Shown here in pieces: positions 53,348-62,283 of a DNA stretch of 64,000 bases. Within the stretch, counting starts at the first letter, position 1. Each line of letters starts with the position of its first letter. The position numbers and the translations under genes were made by a program. This DNA is from Chlamydia pneumoniae TW-183 (GTDB lineage: Bacteria; Chlamydiota; Chlamydiia; Chlamydiales; Chlamydiaceae), in assembly GCF_000007205.1 (NCBI RefSeq), contig NC_005043.1, positions 620,001 through 684,000 of the forward strand, given 5' to 3'. The notes under the pieces are model-generated. The model was not told the origin of the DNA. It saw only the letters and a list, made by a program, of their open reading frames with translations, and did no database searches.

Positions 53348-54508
53348 ATGGCGATTAAAAATATACTTGTTGTTGATGACGAGCCCCTACTCAGAGATTT
53401 CCTCTCGGAACTTCTTACCTCACAGGGATTCATCCCAGACACTGCTGAAAACTTAAGAAATGCTCTCCAAATGATCCGAAGTCGAGACTATGACCTTGTC
53501 ATCTCAGACATGAGTATGCCTGACGGCTCTGGTCTTGATTTAATCAAAATTATAAAGCAAAGCTCCCCCCACACGCCCGTCCTTGTAGTCACTGCTTACG
53601 GAAGCATAGAGAACGCCGTAGAGGCTATGCACCAAGGGGCATTCAACTACTTAACAAAACCTTTTTCTTCTGAAGCACTTTTTGCCTTTATCTCTAAAGC
53701 TGAAGAACTTAAGAACCTAGTCCATGAGAATCTCTTTCTACATTCTCAGACAACACCAGATTCACACCCTCTGATTGCAGAAAGCAAGGCTATGAAAGAT
53801 CTTCTTGCCATAGCAAAAAAAGCAGCTTCAAGCTCAGCAAATATATTCATTCACGGAGAATCGGGATGCGGAAAGGAAGTCCTCTCCTTTTTTATCCACC
53901 ACAACTCTCCTCGAGCCAACCACCCCTATATTAAAGTTAACTGCGCAGCAATTCCTGAAACTCTCTTAGAATCAGAACTTTTTGGCCATGAAAAGGGAGC
54001 ATTTACAGGAGCAACTACAAAGAAGGCAGGACGTTTTGAACTTGCCCATAAAGGAACCCTCTTATTAGATGAAATCACCGAAGTCCCAGTAAACCTTCAA
54101 GCAAAACTCCTGAGAGCTATCCAAGAAAAAGAAATCGAACACCTTGGAGGAACCAAGACCCTCTCCGTAGATGTTCGCATCTTAGCGACCTCAAACCGAA
54201 AGCTTAAAGAAGCTATCGATGATAAAAGCTTCCGACAAGATCTGTATTACCGGTTGAATGTCATCCCTCTACACCTCCCCCCTCTAAGAGACCGACAGGA
54301 CGACATCCTCCCTCTGGCGAACTACTTCCTAAATAAGTTCTGCCGCATGAACAATACTCCTCTGAAAACCCTCTCTCCTAAAGCTCAAGAGCTCCTCCTT
54401 AACTACCCCTGGCCAGGCAATATTCGAGAGCTCTCCAATGTTCTGGAACGTGTGGTTATCCTAGAGAACACCTCCCTACTCACCGAAGACATGCTCGCTT
54501 TAGCTTGA
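53348..54508 (+). CDS. ctcC: Sigma-54 response regulator CtcC lacking a DNA-binding domain
   Basis: 386 residues: a receiver domain with Asp54 in [11 protein letters not shown], followed by an AAA+ domain with Walker A GESGCGKE, the sigma-54 contact loop GAFTGA, Walker B LLLDEI and the R-finger region. The protein ends at LTEDMLALA without the usual Fis-type helix-turn-helix. The start at 53348 ([12 protein letters not shown]) follows GGGGAGAG. It would activate RpoN holoenzyme without an upstream enhancer, as shown for C. trachomatis CtcC. Confidence 0.93.
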   Translation: MAIKNILVVDDEPLLRDFLSELLTSQGFIPDTAENLRNALQMIRSRDYDLVISDMSMPDGSGLDLIKIIKQSSPHTPVLVVTAYGSIENAVEAMHQGAFNYLTKPFSSEALFAFISKAEELKNLVHENLFLHSQTTPDSHPLIAESKAMKDLLAIAKKAASSSANIFIHGESGCGKEVLSFFIHHNSPRANHPYIKVNCAAIPETLLESELFGHEKGAFTGATTKKAGRFELAHKGTLLLDEITEVPVNLQAKLLRAIQEKEIEHLGGTKTLSVDVRILATSNRKLKEAIDDKSFRQDLYYRLNVIPLHLPPLRDRQDDILPLANYFLNKFCRMNNTPLKTLSPKAQELLLNYPWPGNIRELSNVLERVVILENTSLLTEDMLALA

Positions 54509-54585
54509 TCTCCTCTAGGGGTTTTTCTTGTTTTTCTCAATAGCATCTGGTAAGCTGATTTGCTTTAATCTCTGTATTCTTTTAA

Positions 54586-54659
54586 GCACCGATAGCTCAA
54601 TTGGATAGAGTACCTGGCTTCGGACCAGGTGGTTGGAGGTTCGAGCCCTCTTCGGTGCG
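54586..54659 (+). tRNA. tRNA-Arg (anticodon TCG)
   Basis: 74-nt cloverleaf with acceptor GCACCGA/TCGGTGC, discriminator G, D-arm TAGCTCAATTGGATAGAG, anticodon stem CCTGG/CCAGG around loop CTTCGGA (anticodon TCG), and T-loop GTTCGAGCC. Confidence 0.94.
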
Positions 54660-54762
54660 TTAAATTCTTTTTTTGAATAGGTATTTCTCCTTATAATAGA
54701 GCTATGGAGAACTATTTATTTTATCTACTCTCCTAAAGCATCACGTAACCCTAGGAGACAAG

Positions 54763-55449
54763 ATGAGACCTCATCGTAAACACGTATCATCTAAAAGCTT
54801 AGCTTTAAAGCAATCTGCATCAACTCATGTAGAGATCACAACAAAAGCCTTTCGTCTCTCTATGCCTCTAAAACAGCTGATCCTAGAGAAAAGCGACCAC
54901 CTCCCCCCTATGGAAACAATCCGTGTGGTGCTAACCTCTCATAAAGATAAGCTAGGCACCGAGGTGCATGTTGTAGCTTCTCATGGCAAAGAAATCCTTC
55001 AAACTAAGGTTCATAACGCAAACCCATACACTGCAGTGATCAATGCTTTTAAGAAAATCCGCACCATGGCAAATAAGCACTCCAATAAACGTAAAGACAG
55101 GACAAAACATGATCTAGGTCTTGCAGCAAAAGAAGAACGTATCGCAATACAGGAAGAACAAGAAGATCGCCTTAGCAACGAGTGGCTTCCTGTCGAAGGC
55201 CTCGATGCCTGGGATTCTCTAAAAACTCTTGGGTATGTTCCCGCATCAGCGAAAAAGAAGATCTCCAAGAAAAAGATGAGCATTCGTATGCTATCTCAAG
55301 ACGAGGCTATCCGCCAGCTAGAGTCTGCCGCAGAAAACTTCCTGATCTTCTTGAACGAGCAAGAGCATAAAATCCAATGCATTTATAAAAAACATGACGG
55401 CAACTATGTCCTTATTGAACCTTCCCTCAAGCCAGGATTCTGCATCTGA
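54763..55449 (+). CDS. hpf: Ribosome hibernation promoting factor, long form
   Basis: 228 residues. The N-terminal part (VEITTKAFRLSMPLKQLILEKSDHL...IRVVLTSHK, split) has the beta-alpha-beta layout of the S30AE/HPF domain. After a charged linker, the C-terminal domain (RMLSQDEAIRQLESAAENFL...YKKHDGNYVLIEP) closely matches the dimerisation domain of long HPF, which pairs 70S ribosomes into 100S dimers. AGGAG lies upstream of the ATG. Its end overlaps the next gene by 44-56 nt. Hibernation would suit the dormant elementary body; that role is inference. Confidence 0.8.
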   Translation: MRPHRKHVSSKSLALKQSASTHVEITTKAFRLSMPLKQLILEKSDHLPPMETIRVVLTSHKDKLGTEVHVVASHGKEILQTKVHNANPYTAVINAFKKIRTMANKHSNKRKDRTKHDLGLAAKEERIAIQEEQEDRLSNEWLPVEGLDAWDSLKTLGYVPASAKKKISKKKMSIRMLSQDEAIRQLESAAENFLIFLNEQEHKIQCIYKKHDGNYVLIEPSLKPGFCI

Positions 55450-55951
55450 GGACTCCACATCGCAATCTCAAATCTTCGATCCCATTAGAAATCGGGAGTT
55501 AGTTTCTACTCCCGAAGAAAAAGTCCGCCAAAGGTTGCTCTCCTTCCTAATGCATAAGCTGAACTACCCTAAGAAACTCATCATCATAGAAAAAGAACTC
55601 AAAACTCTTTTTCCTCTGCTTATGCGTAAAGGAACCCTAATCCCAAAACGCCGCCCAGATATTCTCATCATCACTCCCCCCACATACACAGACGCACAGG
55701 GAAACACTCACAACCTAGGCGACCCAAAACCCCTGCTACTTATCGAATGTAAGGCCTTAGCCGTAAACCAAAATGCACTCAAACAACTCCTTAGCTATAA
55801 CTACTCTATCGGAGCCACCTGCATTGCTATGGCAGGGAAACACTCTCAAGTGTCAGCTCTCTTCAATCCAAAAACACAAACTCTTGATTTTTATCCTGGC
55901 CTCCCAGAGTATTCCCAACTCCTAAACTACTTTATTTCTTTAAACTTATAG
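55394..55951 (+). CDS. PD-(D/E)XK-like orphan, type I restriction HsdR N-domain type
   Basis: 185 residues (181 from the second ATG at 55406). The pattern PRRPDILIITPP... then LLLIECKALAVNQNALKQLLSYN (parts shown), with an Asp and an E-x-K pair, matches the nuclease core of HsdR_N-type domains. No helicase, HsdM or HsdS is nearby, so it is not a restriction system. It overlaps hpf and lies 10 nt before recO, hinting at a repair role. The start has no Shine-Dalgarno and probably relies on coupling to hpf. Confidence 0.65.
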   Translation: MTATMSLLNLPSSQDSASEDSTSQSQIFDPIRNRELVSTPEEKVRQRLLSFLMHKLNYPKKLIIIEKELKTLFPLLMRKGTLIPKRRPDILIITPPTYTDAQGNTHNLGDPKPLLLIECKALAVNQNALKQLLSYNYSIGATCIAMAGKHSQVSALFNPKTQTLDFYPGLPEYSQLLNYFISLNL

Positions 55952-55961
55952 CTAATCATCC

Positions 55962-56720
55962 ATGCAGATCTGTGTTACCGGCGTTGTACTTCGCAGCCGC
56001 CCCTTAGGAAAAAATCATACACTCACCACTTTATTTACCCCTGAAGGACTCTTTACCTTTTTTGCAAAGCAAGGACAAACCCTCCAATGTGATTATCGAG
56101 AAACCCTTGTCCCCATATCTTTGGGGAAGTATACGTTACATCGTAATGGCTCACGCCTTCCTAAACTGACCCACGGGGATATCCTCAATGCCTTCGAAGC
56201 AATCAAACAAACCTACGCTCTCCTAGAAGCTAGTGGAAAAATGATTCAAGCTCTTCTGGCTTCTCAGTGGAAAGAAAAGCCTTCGCATAAGCTCTTCTCT
56301 TTATTCTTGAATTTCCTCCACCGTATTCCTGAAAGCAGCAATCCAGAATTTTTTGCAGCCATCTTTGTACTTAAACTTCTCCAATACGAAGGAATCCTAG
56401 ACCTGACTCCAGCATGTTCGCTATGCAAAGCATCTCTACCCTATGCCTGCTATCGCTACCAAGGCCATAAACTATGTAAGAAACATCAGCATAAACAAGC
56501 CATCTCCATCGAGAAAGAAGAAGAACAAATCTTACAGGCTATCATTCATGCGAAGCAGTTTTCTGAACTTCTAGCTATTGCAGAATTCCCGATTGCTATA
56601 GCTGAAAAAATTTTTTATTTGTTTGACTCGCTACAAGAGGAAAAAAAATCAGAAAGAAATTCTTCGGAAGATCCATATCATGAAATCCTAAGACTTTCTA
56701 AAGTAGTCCATCCCTACTGA
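55962..56720 (+). CDS. recO: DNA repair protein RecO
   Basis: 252 residues. An N-terminal OB-fold (VTGVVLRSRPLGKNHTLTTLFTPEG, split) is followed by a helical domain containing a C4-type zinc site (CSLCKASLPYACYRYQG...LCKKH). It mediates RecA loading with RecR/RecF. It is third in the hpf-nuclease-recO unit. Confidence 0.9.
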   Translation: MQICVTGVVLRSRPLGKNHTLTTLFTPEGLFTFFAKQGQTLQCDYRETLVPISLGKYTLHRNGSRLPKLTHGDILNAFEAIKQTYALLEASGKMIQALLASQWKEKPSHKLFSLFLNFLHRIPESSNPEFFAAIFVLKLLQYEGILDLTPACSLCKASLPYACYRYQGHKLCKKHQHKQAISIEKEEEQILQAIIHAKQFSELLAIAEFPIAIAEKIFYLFDSLQEEKKSERNSSEDPYHEILRLSKVVHPY

Positions 56721-56834
56721 TGAAGGACGTGTAGGCCCCTAGAAATTATAATTATCAAAGGTACCGCTGCACCAAACCTTTGAAAAAAGGTGTGTTTTCC
56801 TAGAATTCAAGAAAAATTGAGAGAAATAAACTCC

Positions 56835-57434
56835 CTAAGAGAAGGTAATTGTACCGCCCTCACTAGATACGTTAAATATTAACGTCACCTCAGAGAATCC
56901 AACTAAATCATTGTGGTATATTTTATTCCATACACCCCAACCCTGTTTTATAAACGTACTCCCAGGACAAACGTTTCCTTTTAAAGAAGTTTTTGTATTT
57001 ACAATGACGCCAACATCTTTAGGCAGTTTTAAATTGATAGATTCTTTCTGATTAGAAATGGTAATGGTACTACTTCTATTCCATTTGCCACGGAAATCCA
57101 TATCCATCTTGCAAGAACTACAAGAAAAATTTAGAGCATAGAGAACAGGATAGACTCCCCTACACTTTGCACGGAGATGACCGAAAGAACCTTGATAATT
57201 TAAAGTCTCTAATTTAGGGAACTCTCCAGTCAGATTGAATTCGACCCGTTTTTTTCTCTGCGCCTGGATTTCCATATTCTCCATATCAGGGTAGCTTTTC
57301 GAAAAATCAAAACGGTGGGTGTAAAATGATTCTTCTTCAGAAAGCCAACAAGGGACAGAAAGCAGCTGATTCCCAAAGGAACCCGAAGCAAACAAAACAA
57401 TGAAAAAAAATAAATATCGACAAGCGAATCCCAA
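56835..57434 (-). CDS. Exported protein of unknown function
   Basis: 199 residues from a TTG at 57434. This start is preferred because GGAG lies 8 nt upstream and it gives a clean signal peptide (GFACRYLFFFIVLFASGSFG). No in-frame ATG exists near the 5' end. The mature part is beta-rich (SINLKLPKDVGVIVNTKTSL, EVTLIFNVSSEGGTITF), reminiscent of the beta-solenoid toast-rack domains seen after anchors in LiaF-like proteins. Three cysteines cluster in CSSCK and later NVCPG. The function is unknown. Confidence 0.6.
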   Translation of the reverse strand: MGFACRYLFFFIVLFASGSFGNQLLSVPCWLSEEESFYTHRFDFSKSYPDMENMEIQAQRKKRVEFNLTGEFPKLETLNYQGSFGHLRAKCRGVYPVLYALNFSCSSCKMDMDFRGKWNRSSTITISNQKESINLKLPKDVGVIVNTKTSLKGNVCPGSTFIKQGWGVWNKIYHNDLVGFSEVTLIFNVSSEGGTITFS

Positions 57435-57499
57435 ATTATGATCTCCATACAAAAATAGTCAAAAATAAATAATAAAGGAGGGGGACATCACGAAGCTAT

Positions 57500-57581
57500 T
57501 GCGAAAGAGGGGACTCGAACCCCTAAGGAAAGCTCCACTACCACCTCAAGATAGCGCGTATACCAATTCCGCCACTTCCGC
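57500..57581 (-). tRNA. tRNA-Leu (anticodon GAG)
   Basis: 82-nt minus-strand cloverleaf. Acceptor GCGGAAG pairs with CTTTCGC, the discriminator is A, anticodon stem CTATC/GGTAG encloses loop TTGAGGT (anticodon GAG), with a long variable arm and T-loop GTTCGAGTC. Confidence 0.94.
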
Positions 57582-57694
57582 AAGAAGAAACTAGCTTACC
57601 GAGGCTGTACCCTTTACCTCAAGAAAAAAAGTATTTCCCTACCACGAAAAATCAGGTACATTGTCCTAATAGCTAGAAGGAGTAAAGCCTAATT

Positions 57695-58345
57695 ATGCGT
57701 TGCACTGCCTACTGTACAGCATCTGCTTATAACCTCCATGTCCTTTTCCACCTACTTAAACCCCGCTATCCTACCATCTTATCTAGAGAATATGTTCTCG
57801 CAAACCTAGATAGTACACAGGCAAGCAACCAGTTAGCGATCTTCTTCCCTTTCGGAGTTGCCGTATTCTGGGGTTGGGAAGAGTCCGAAGAAATCAAACT
57901 TTTACAAACAATCGTTACAGCATCACCAGAAATTCTTCCCCAACCCGAGATCGATTGCTATAACTTTCATTACGGAGATAAACTCCAAATCCGGAGGGAC
58001 CGCCTGACCCTTGCCGACACCACATTAAATACAAAGCTCGCCATTGCTTTTGGTCTGGCGCAATCGGTAAAACTCACAACCTTCGAAACTACAATCTATA
58101 AAACTATAGAAGATTCTAAACGGCTTCCCCAAGATCTTGCTACTAAAGGAAAAATTTCCATGTCTCGGAAAGCCATCGCAAAAAAGATTGGCAAGCTCTT
58201 CCTAGATAAGGCTTCAGTAAACCTTCATTCCGATATCTTGGATGAACCTGATTTTTTCTGGGATCATCCAGAAACACAGGCGATTTATCGTGACGTTCTC
58301 AGTTGTTTAGATATTGAGGCACGAATCAATGTTCTTATCGTTTGA
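57695..58345 (+). CDS. DUF155/RMD1-family protein, C-terminus lost by apparent frameshift
   Basis: 216 residues. FFPFGVAVFWGWEESEE, then RLTLADTTLNTKLAIAFGLAQS, LTTFETTIYKTIEDSKRLPQDLA and FFWDHPETQAIYRDVLSCLDIEARINVL match the family of yeast RMD1/RMD8 and human RMND1. The frame stops at 58343 right after RINVL. The next frame, from about 58339, continues as RLTILGDVLEILNDQLNH and ends in a hydrophobic segment ([16 protein letters not shown]), stopping at 58485. That is the expected family C-terminus, so one base appears missing near 58337. GGAG precedes the ATG. The function is unknown. Confidence 0.75.
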   Translation: MRCTAYCTASAYNLHVLFHLLKPRYPTILSREYVLANLDSTQASNQLAIFFPFGVAVFWGWEESEEIKLLQTIVTASPEILPQPEIDCYNFHYGDKLQIRRDRLTLADTTLNTKLAIAFGLAQSVKLTTFETTIYKTIEDSKRLPQDLATKGKISMSRKAIAKKIGKLFLDKASVNLHSDILDEPDFFWDHPETQAIYRDVLSCLDIEARINVLIV

Positions 58346-58485
58346 CTATTCTTGGAGATGTGTTAGAAATTCTTAACGACCAACTCAATCACCAACACTC
58401 TTCATCTCTAGAGTGGACAATCATATGGCTGATTATGTTAGAATTTTCTGTAGCTCTACTCAAAGATGTTTTCAATGTCATTTAA
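58337..58485 (+). pseudogene. Out-of-frame C-terminal remnant of the DUF155 gene
   Basis: About 49 codons in the -1 frame, without a start codon, encode RLTILGDVLEILNDQ, a polar stretch and a membrane-spanning segment ending KDVFNVI. They restore the family-typical tail if one base is inserted near 58337. The remnant ends overlapping the yidD start (58475), an arrangement expected for a formerly intact coupled gene. Confidence 0.6.
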
Positions 58486-58786
58486 ACGTTTCTTGCAACA
58501 GATCCCTGTACGTATCTGTCTACTTATTATCTATCTCTACCAATGGCTTATCTCCCCTCTCTTAGGCTCGTGCTGTAGATTTTTTCCTTCCTGTTCGCAC
58601 TATGCAGAACAAGCCTTAAAATCTCACGGCTTCCTGATGGGCTGCTGGCTTTCTATAAAGAGAATCGGAAAGTGTGGCCCCTGGCATCCTGGAGGCATTG
58701 ACATGGTCCCTAAGACTGCTTTGCAGGAAGTTTTAGAACCTTACCAGGAAATAGACGGTGGTGATTCAAGCCATTTTTCTGAATGA
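58475..58786 (+). CDS. yidD: Membrane protein insertion efficiency factor YidD
   Basis: 103 residues with the family core [30 protein letters not shown] and the [12 protein letters not shown] tail (split). It assists YidC-dependent membrane insertion. The start at 58475 (MSFKRF) or an ATG three codons earlier is possible. Its last 77 nt overlap the convergent LysM gene, and its start overlaps the DUF155 remnant. Confidence 0.92.
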   Translation: MSFKRFLQQIPVRICLLIIYLYQWLISPLLGSCCRFFPSCSHYAEQALKSHGFLMGCWLSIKRIGKCGPWHPGGIDMVPKTALQEVLEPYQEIDGGDSSHFSE

Positions 58787-59798
58787 TCTTATCCATAGGA
58801 ATGCCAAACCTCTTAGCTATCAACCATAAAGAATCCCCGTCCTGTACCACATACTCTTCATCCTGATCTTCTTGAACACGAGGAGCCTCTACCCTCTGAG
58901 TCGACATGCAGGCCAACTCTCTACGCGGAGAATGCTGTAATCGAGAGAAGAAATTCTGACTATAGGGAGACTCTTGAGGCATCAGGCGGATGACCTTCTC
59001 AAGATCTTCATCACAAAATTCATGCAAAACAACATCACTATCATGGACAAGCAAAAGCAAGGCTGCCAGAGATTCTTCACAATCTAAATAAGATTTTAAG
59101 ACTTTCTGACGTTGTGTAGCTGAAATCATGGAAGTGCGGCTCTCTTCATTGCAAAAATGAAAGAAACGTTCGGATCCGCAACGAATCACCATACGAGCTA
59201 ATGAGGCTACTGAAGAGGCCTGCACGTCTGCACCTACAAGTAACGTACGCAAGTAAAGAAATTCTGGAGTCGAGCAGAAATGATACAGGCAATCTTCATC
59301 TACCCAGCCTTCTTGTACCATCTTTTCTATCAGCAAAAACAAGCCCTTAGAAGTATAGGGATACTTGTGGCAACGCAAATAGTCCAAAATCACAGGAAAG
59401 TCTTTAAGATCAATATTCGGCAAAAGCCACCGCACTGAAGATCCTTTCAACTCTGTATAGGTCAAAGGCTTCGAAAGCACAGGAGTGATGTCTATGTGGT
59501 GGGAAGCTATCGCTACACTCAACGCCCAAAGTTTTATCGGCCGACCATACATATAGCGCTCATCTTTGAACAACGAAATCAAGTCGTCCAAAGATGCTTG
59601 AGATATCTCGTTTAAAAAATCTTCAGAAAGGTAGACCTTACGACTACTTTTCGCAATCAAAGGTCCGGAAAATAAATGCAGCTTATAGATGTCTTTACGA
59701 AATATGGCAGAGTAAAATAAGAGCAAAAAAAGCATATTCAATCCCACACTCAGGATCAAGACTTGCCACAGCCATCTAGTTTTTCTTTTGAAAGCCAT
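58710..59798 (-). CDS. Membrane-anchored LysM-domain protein
   Basis: 362 residues. A basic N-terminus and one membrane helix ([21 protein letters not shown]) give a type II anchor. A helical middle region follows, ending in a LysM domain ([19 protein letters not shown]...[17 protein letters not shown]). LysM binds N-acetylglucosamine in peptidoglycan, so the protein probably acts at the septal or envelope glycan. It is convergent with yidD (77-nt overlap) and divergent from pheT. It is the positional equivalent of CT474. Confidence 0.8.
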   Translation of the reverse strand: MAFKRKTRWLWQVLILSVGLNMLFLLLFYSAIFRKDIYKLHLFSGPLIAKSSRKVYLSEDFLNEISQASLDDLISLFKDERYMYGRPIKLWALSVAIASHHIDITPVLSKPLTYTELKGSSVRWLLPNIDLKDFPVILDYLRCHKYPYTSKGLFLLIEKMVQEGWVDEDCLYHFCSTPEFLYLRTLLVGADVQASSVASLARMVIRCGSERFFHFCNEESRTSMISATQRQKVLKSYLDCEESLAALLLLVHDSDVVLHEFCDEDLEKVIRLMPQESPYSQNFFSRLQHSPRRELACMSTQRVEAPRVQEDQDEEYVVQDGDSLWLIAKRFGIPMDKIIQKNGLNHHRLFPGKVLKLPAKQS

Positions 59799-59904
59799 AC
59801 ATTTTGCGCCTAAAACTCAGTTCATTCTCTAGGATTAAAACACTTGCCACTATACACAGGTCATCGTAAAATCCCTCGTAAAAACATCCTTGCGTTTATC
59901 ATCC

Positions 59905-62283
59905 ATGCGGATTCCAATAACTCTACTGCAAACATACTTTTCAGAACCTCTTTCGACAAAGGAAATTTTAGAAGCCTGTGATCATATTGGCATAGAAGCC
60001 GAGATTGAAAATACTACCCTATACTCTTTCGCTTCTGTGATTACAGCAAAAATTTTACATACGATTCCCCATCCTAATGCGGATAAACTCCGGGTAGCTA
60101 CCCTGACCGACGGGGAAAAAGAGCACCAAGTGGTTTGCGGAGCCCCCAACTGCGAAGCAGGATTGATTGTAGCTCTTGCTCTACCTGGAGCCAAATTATT
60201 TGATAGCGAAGGACAAGCCTACACAATCAAAAAATCTAAACTTCGTGGTGTAGAATCTCAAGGGATGTGCTGCGGAGCCGACGAGTTGGGCCTTGATGAA
60301 CTCCAAATTCAGGAGAGAGCTCTTTTAGAGCTCCCAGAAGCCACCCCTTTAGGTGAAGATCTCGCAACAGTTTTAGGGAATACTTCTTTAGAGATCTCTC
60401 TAACACCGAATTTAGGCCACTGCGCCTCCTTCCTAGGATTGGCCCGAGAAATCTGCCACGTCACTCAGGCAAACCTCGTCATCCCTAAGGAATTCTCGTT
60501 CGAAAATCTCCCGACTACAGCCCTAGACATGGGCAATGATCCTGACATTTGCCCCTTCTTTTCTTATGTCGTCATTACGGGAATCTCTGCGCAACCTTCA
60601 CCAATCAAGCTTCAGGAATCTCTACAAGCCCTCAAACAAAAGCCCATAAATGCTATTGTCGATATTACAAATTACATCATGCTTTCTCTAGGGCAACCTC
60701 TGCACGCTTACGATGCGAGTCACGTCGCTTTAGACTCTCTGCGAGTAGAAAAGCTCTCCACCCCAGAATCTCTCACCCTATTGAACGGAGAAACCGTCCT
60801 CTTGCCCTCAGGAGTGCCTGTAGTCCGCGATGATCATAGTCTCTTGGGTCTTGGAGGTGTTATGGGAGCGAAAGCACCCTCATTTCAAGAAACCACAACC
60901 ACTACAGTCATCAAAGCTGCCTATTTCCTCCCCGAAGCTCTCCGTGCCTCTCAAAAACTTCTCCCGATTCCATCGGAATCTGCCTATAGATTCACCCGGG
61001 GGATCGATCCACAAAATGTTGTACCAGCACTACAAGCTGCAATTCACTATATTTTAGAGATCTTCCCCGAAGCTACAATCTCCCCCATCTATAGTTCTGG
61101 AGAAATTTGTCGTGAATTAAAGGAGGTCGCTCTACGCCCTAAAACCCTACAGAGAATTCTAGGGAAATCTTTCTCAATAGAGATCCTCTCTCAAAAGTTA
61201 CAGAGCTTAGGGTTCTCTACGACTCCACAAGAAACTTCCTTACTTGTAAAAGTCCCTTCCTACCGCCATGACATCAATGAAGAAATAGATCTAGTAGAAG
61301 AGATCTGTAGGACAGAATCTTGGAATATAGAAACTCAAAATCCAGTATCCTGCTACACTCCAATCTACAAACTAAAACGTGAAACTGCTGGGTTCCTAGC
61401 AAACGCAGGACTTCAAGAATTCTTCACTCCTGACCTGCTAGATCCCGAAACAGTGGCTCTAACAAGAAAAGAAAAAGAAGAAATCTCTCTTCAGGGCTCC
61501 AAACATACCACTGTATTGAGATCCTCACTGCTTCCAGGATTATTAAAAAGTGCTGCGACAAACCTAAATCGCCAGGCACCCTCTGTTCAAGCTTTTGAGA
61601 TCGGCACTGTCTATGCAAAACATGGAGAGCAGTATCAAGAAACTCAAACTCTGGCGATCCTGCTCACTGAAGATGGCGAATCCAGGTCCTGGCTCCCCAA
61701 ACCCTCTCTTTCTTTTTATTCTTTAAAGGGGTGGGTAGAGAGGCTGCTCTATCACCACCATCTTTCTATAGATGCTTTGACCTTAGAGTCCAGCGCGCTC
61801 TGCGAATTTCACCCCTACCAACAGGGAGTGTTGCGCATCCACAAACAGAGTTTTGCTACTTTAGGTCAGGTACATCCTGAGTTAGCAAAAAAAGCACAGA
61901 TAAAACACCCTGTGTTCTTTGCAGAACTCAACTTAGACCTTCTATGCAAGATGCTAAAAAAAACAACGAAGCTTTATAAACCTTACGCCATATATCCTTC
62001 ATCTTTTCGTGATCTCACCTTGACAGTACCTGAAGACATCCCTGCAAATTTACTGAGACAAAAACTTTTACACGAAGGTTCTAAATGGCTTGAAAGTGTA
62101 ACCATTATCAGTATATATCAAGATAAAAGCTTGGAAACACGAAATAAAAATGTTTCTCTACGCCTCGTATTCCAAGATTATGAGCGAACATTATCTAACC
62201 AAGACATTGAAGAAGAATACTGTCGTTTGGTAGCTTTACTTAACGAATTGCTAACAGACACTAAAGGGACTATCAATTCATGA
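59905..62283 (+). CDS. pheT: Phenylalanyl-tRNA synthetase beta subunit
   Basis: 792 residues with the B1 tRNA-binding OB domain (VITAKILHTIPHPNADKLRVA), B3/B4 editing region, B5 and a C-terminal anticodon-binding FDX-ACB domain (YPSSFRDLTLTVPEDIP). Start 59905 (MRIPITLLQ) is used; the frame opens five codons earlier without an ATG-type context. pheS is not adjacent. The stop overlaps the next gene (ATGA). Confidence 0.96.
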   Translation: MRIPITLLQTYFSEPLSTKEILEACDHIGIEAEIENTTLYSFASVITAKILHTIPHPNADKLRVATLTDGEKEHQVVCGAPNCEAGLIVALALPGAKLFDSEGQAYTIKKSKLRGVESQGMCCGADELGLDELQIQERALLELPEATPLGEDLATVLGNTSLEISLTPNLGHCASFLGLAREICHVTQANLVIPKEFSFENLPTTALDMGNDPDICPFFSYVVITGISAQPSPIKLQESLQALKQKPINAIVDITNYIMLSLGQPLHAYDASHVALDSLRVEKLSTPESLTLLNGETVLLPSGVPVVRDDHSLLGLGGVMGAKAPSFQETTTTTVIKAAYFLPEALRASQKLLPIPSESAYRFTRGIDPQNVVPALQAAIHYILEIFPEATISPIYSSGEICRELKEVALRPKTLQRILGKSFSIEILSQKLQSLGFSTTPQETSLLVKVPSYRHDINEEIDLVEEICRTESWNIETQNPVSCYTPIYKLKRETAGFLANAGLQEFFTPDLLDPETVALTRKEKEEISLQGSKHTTVLRSSLLPGLLKSAATNLNRQAPSVQAFEIGTVYAKHGEQYQETQTLAILLTEDGESRSWLPKPSLSFYSLKGWVERLLYHHHLSIDALTLESSALCEFHPYQQGVLRIHKQSFATLGQVHPELAKKAQIKHPVFFAELNLDLLCKMLKKTTKLYKPYAIYPSSFRDLTLTVPEDIPANLLRQKLLHEGSKWLESVTIISIYQDKSLETRNKNVSLRLVFQDYERTLSNQDIEEEYCRLVALLNELLTDTKGTINS

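Noticed and set aside
55182..55370. Small plus-strand ORF inside hpf
   Set aside because: It is in another frame of a well-supported gene and has no start signal.
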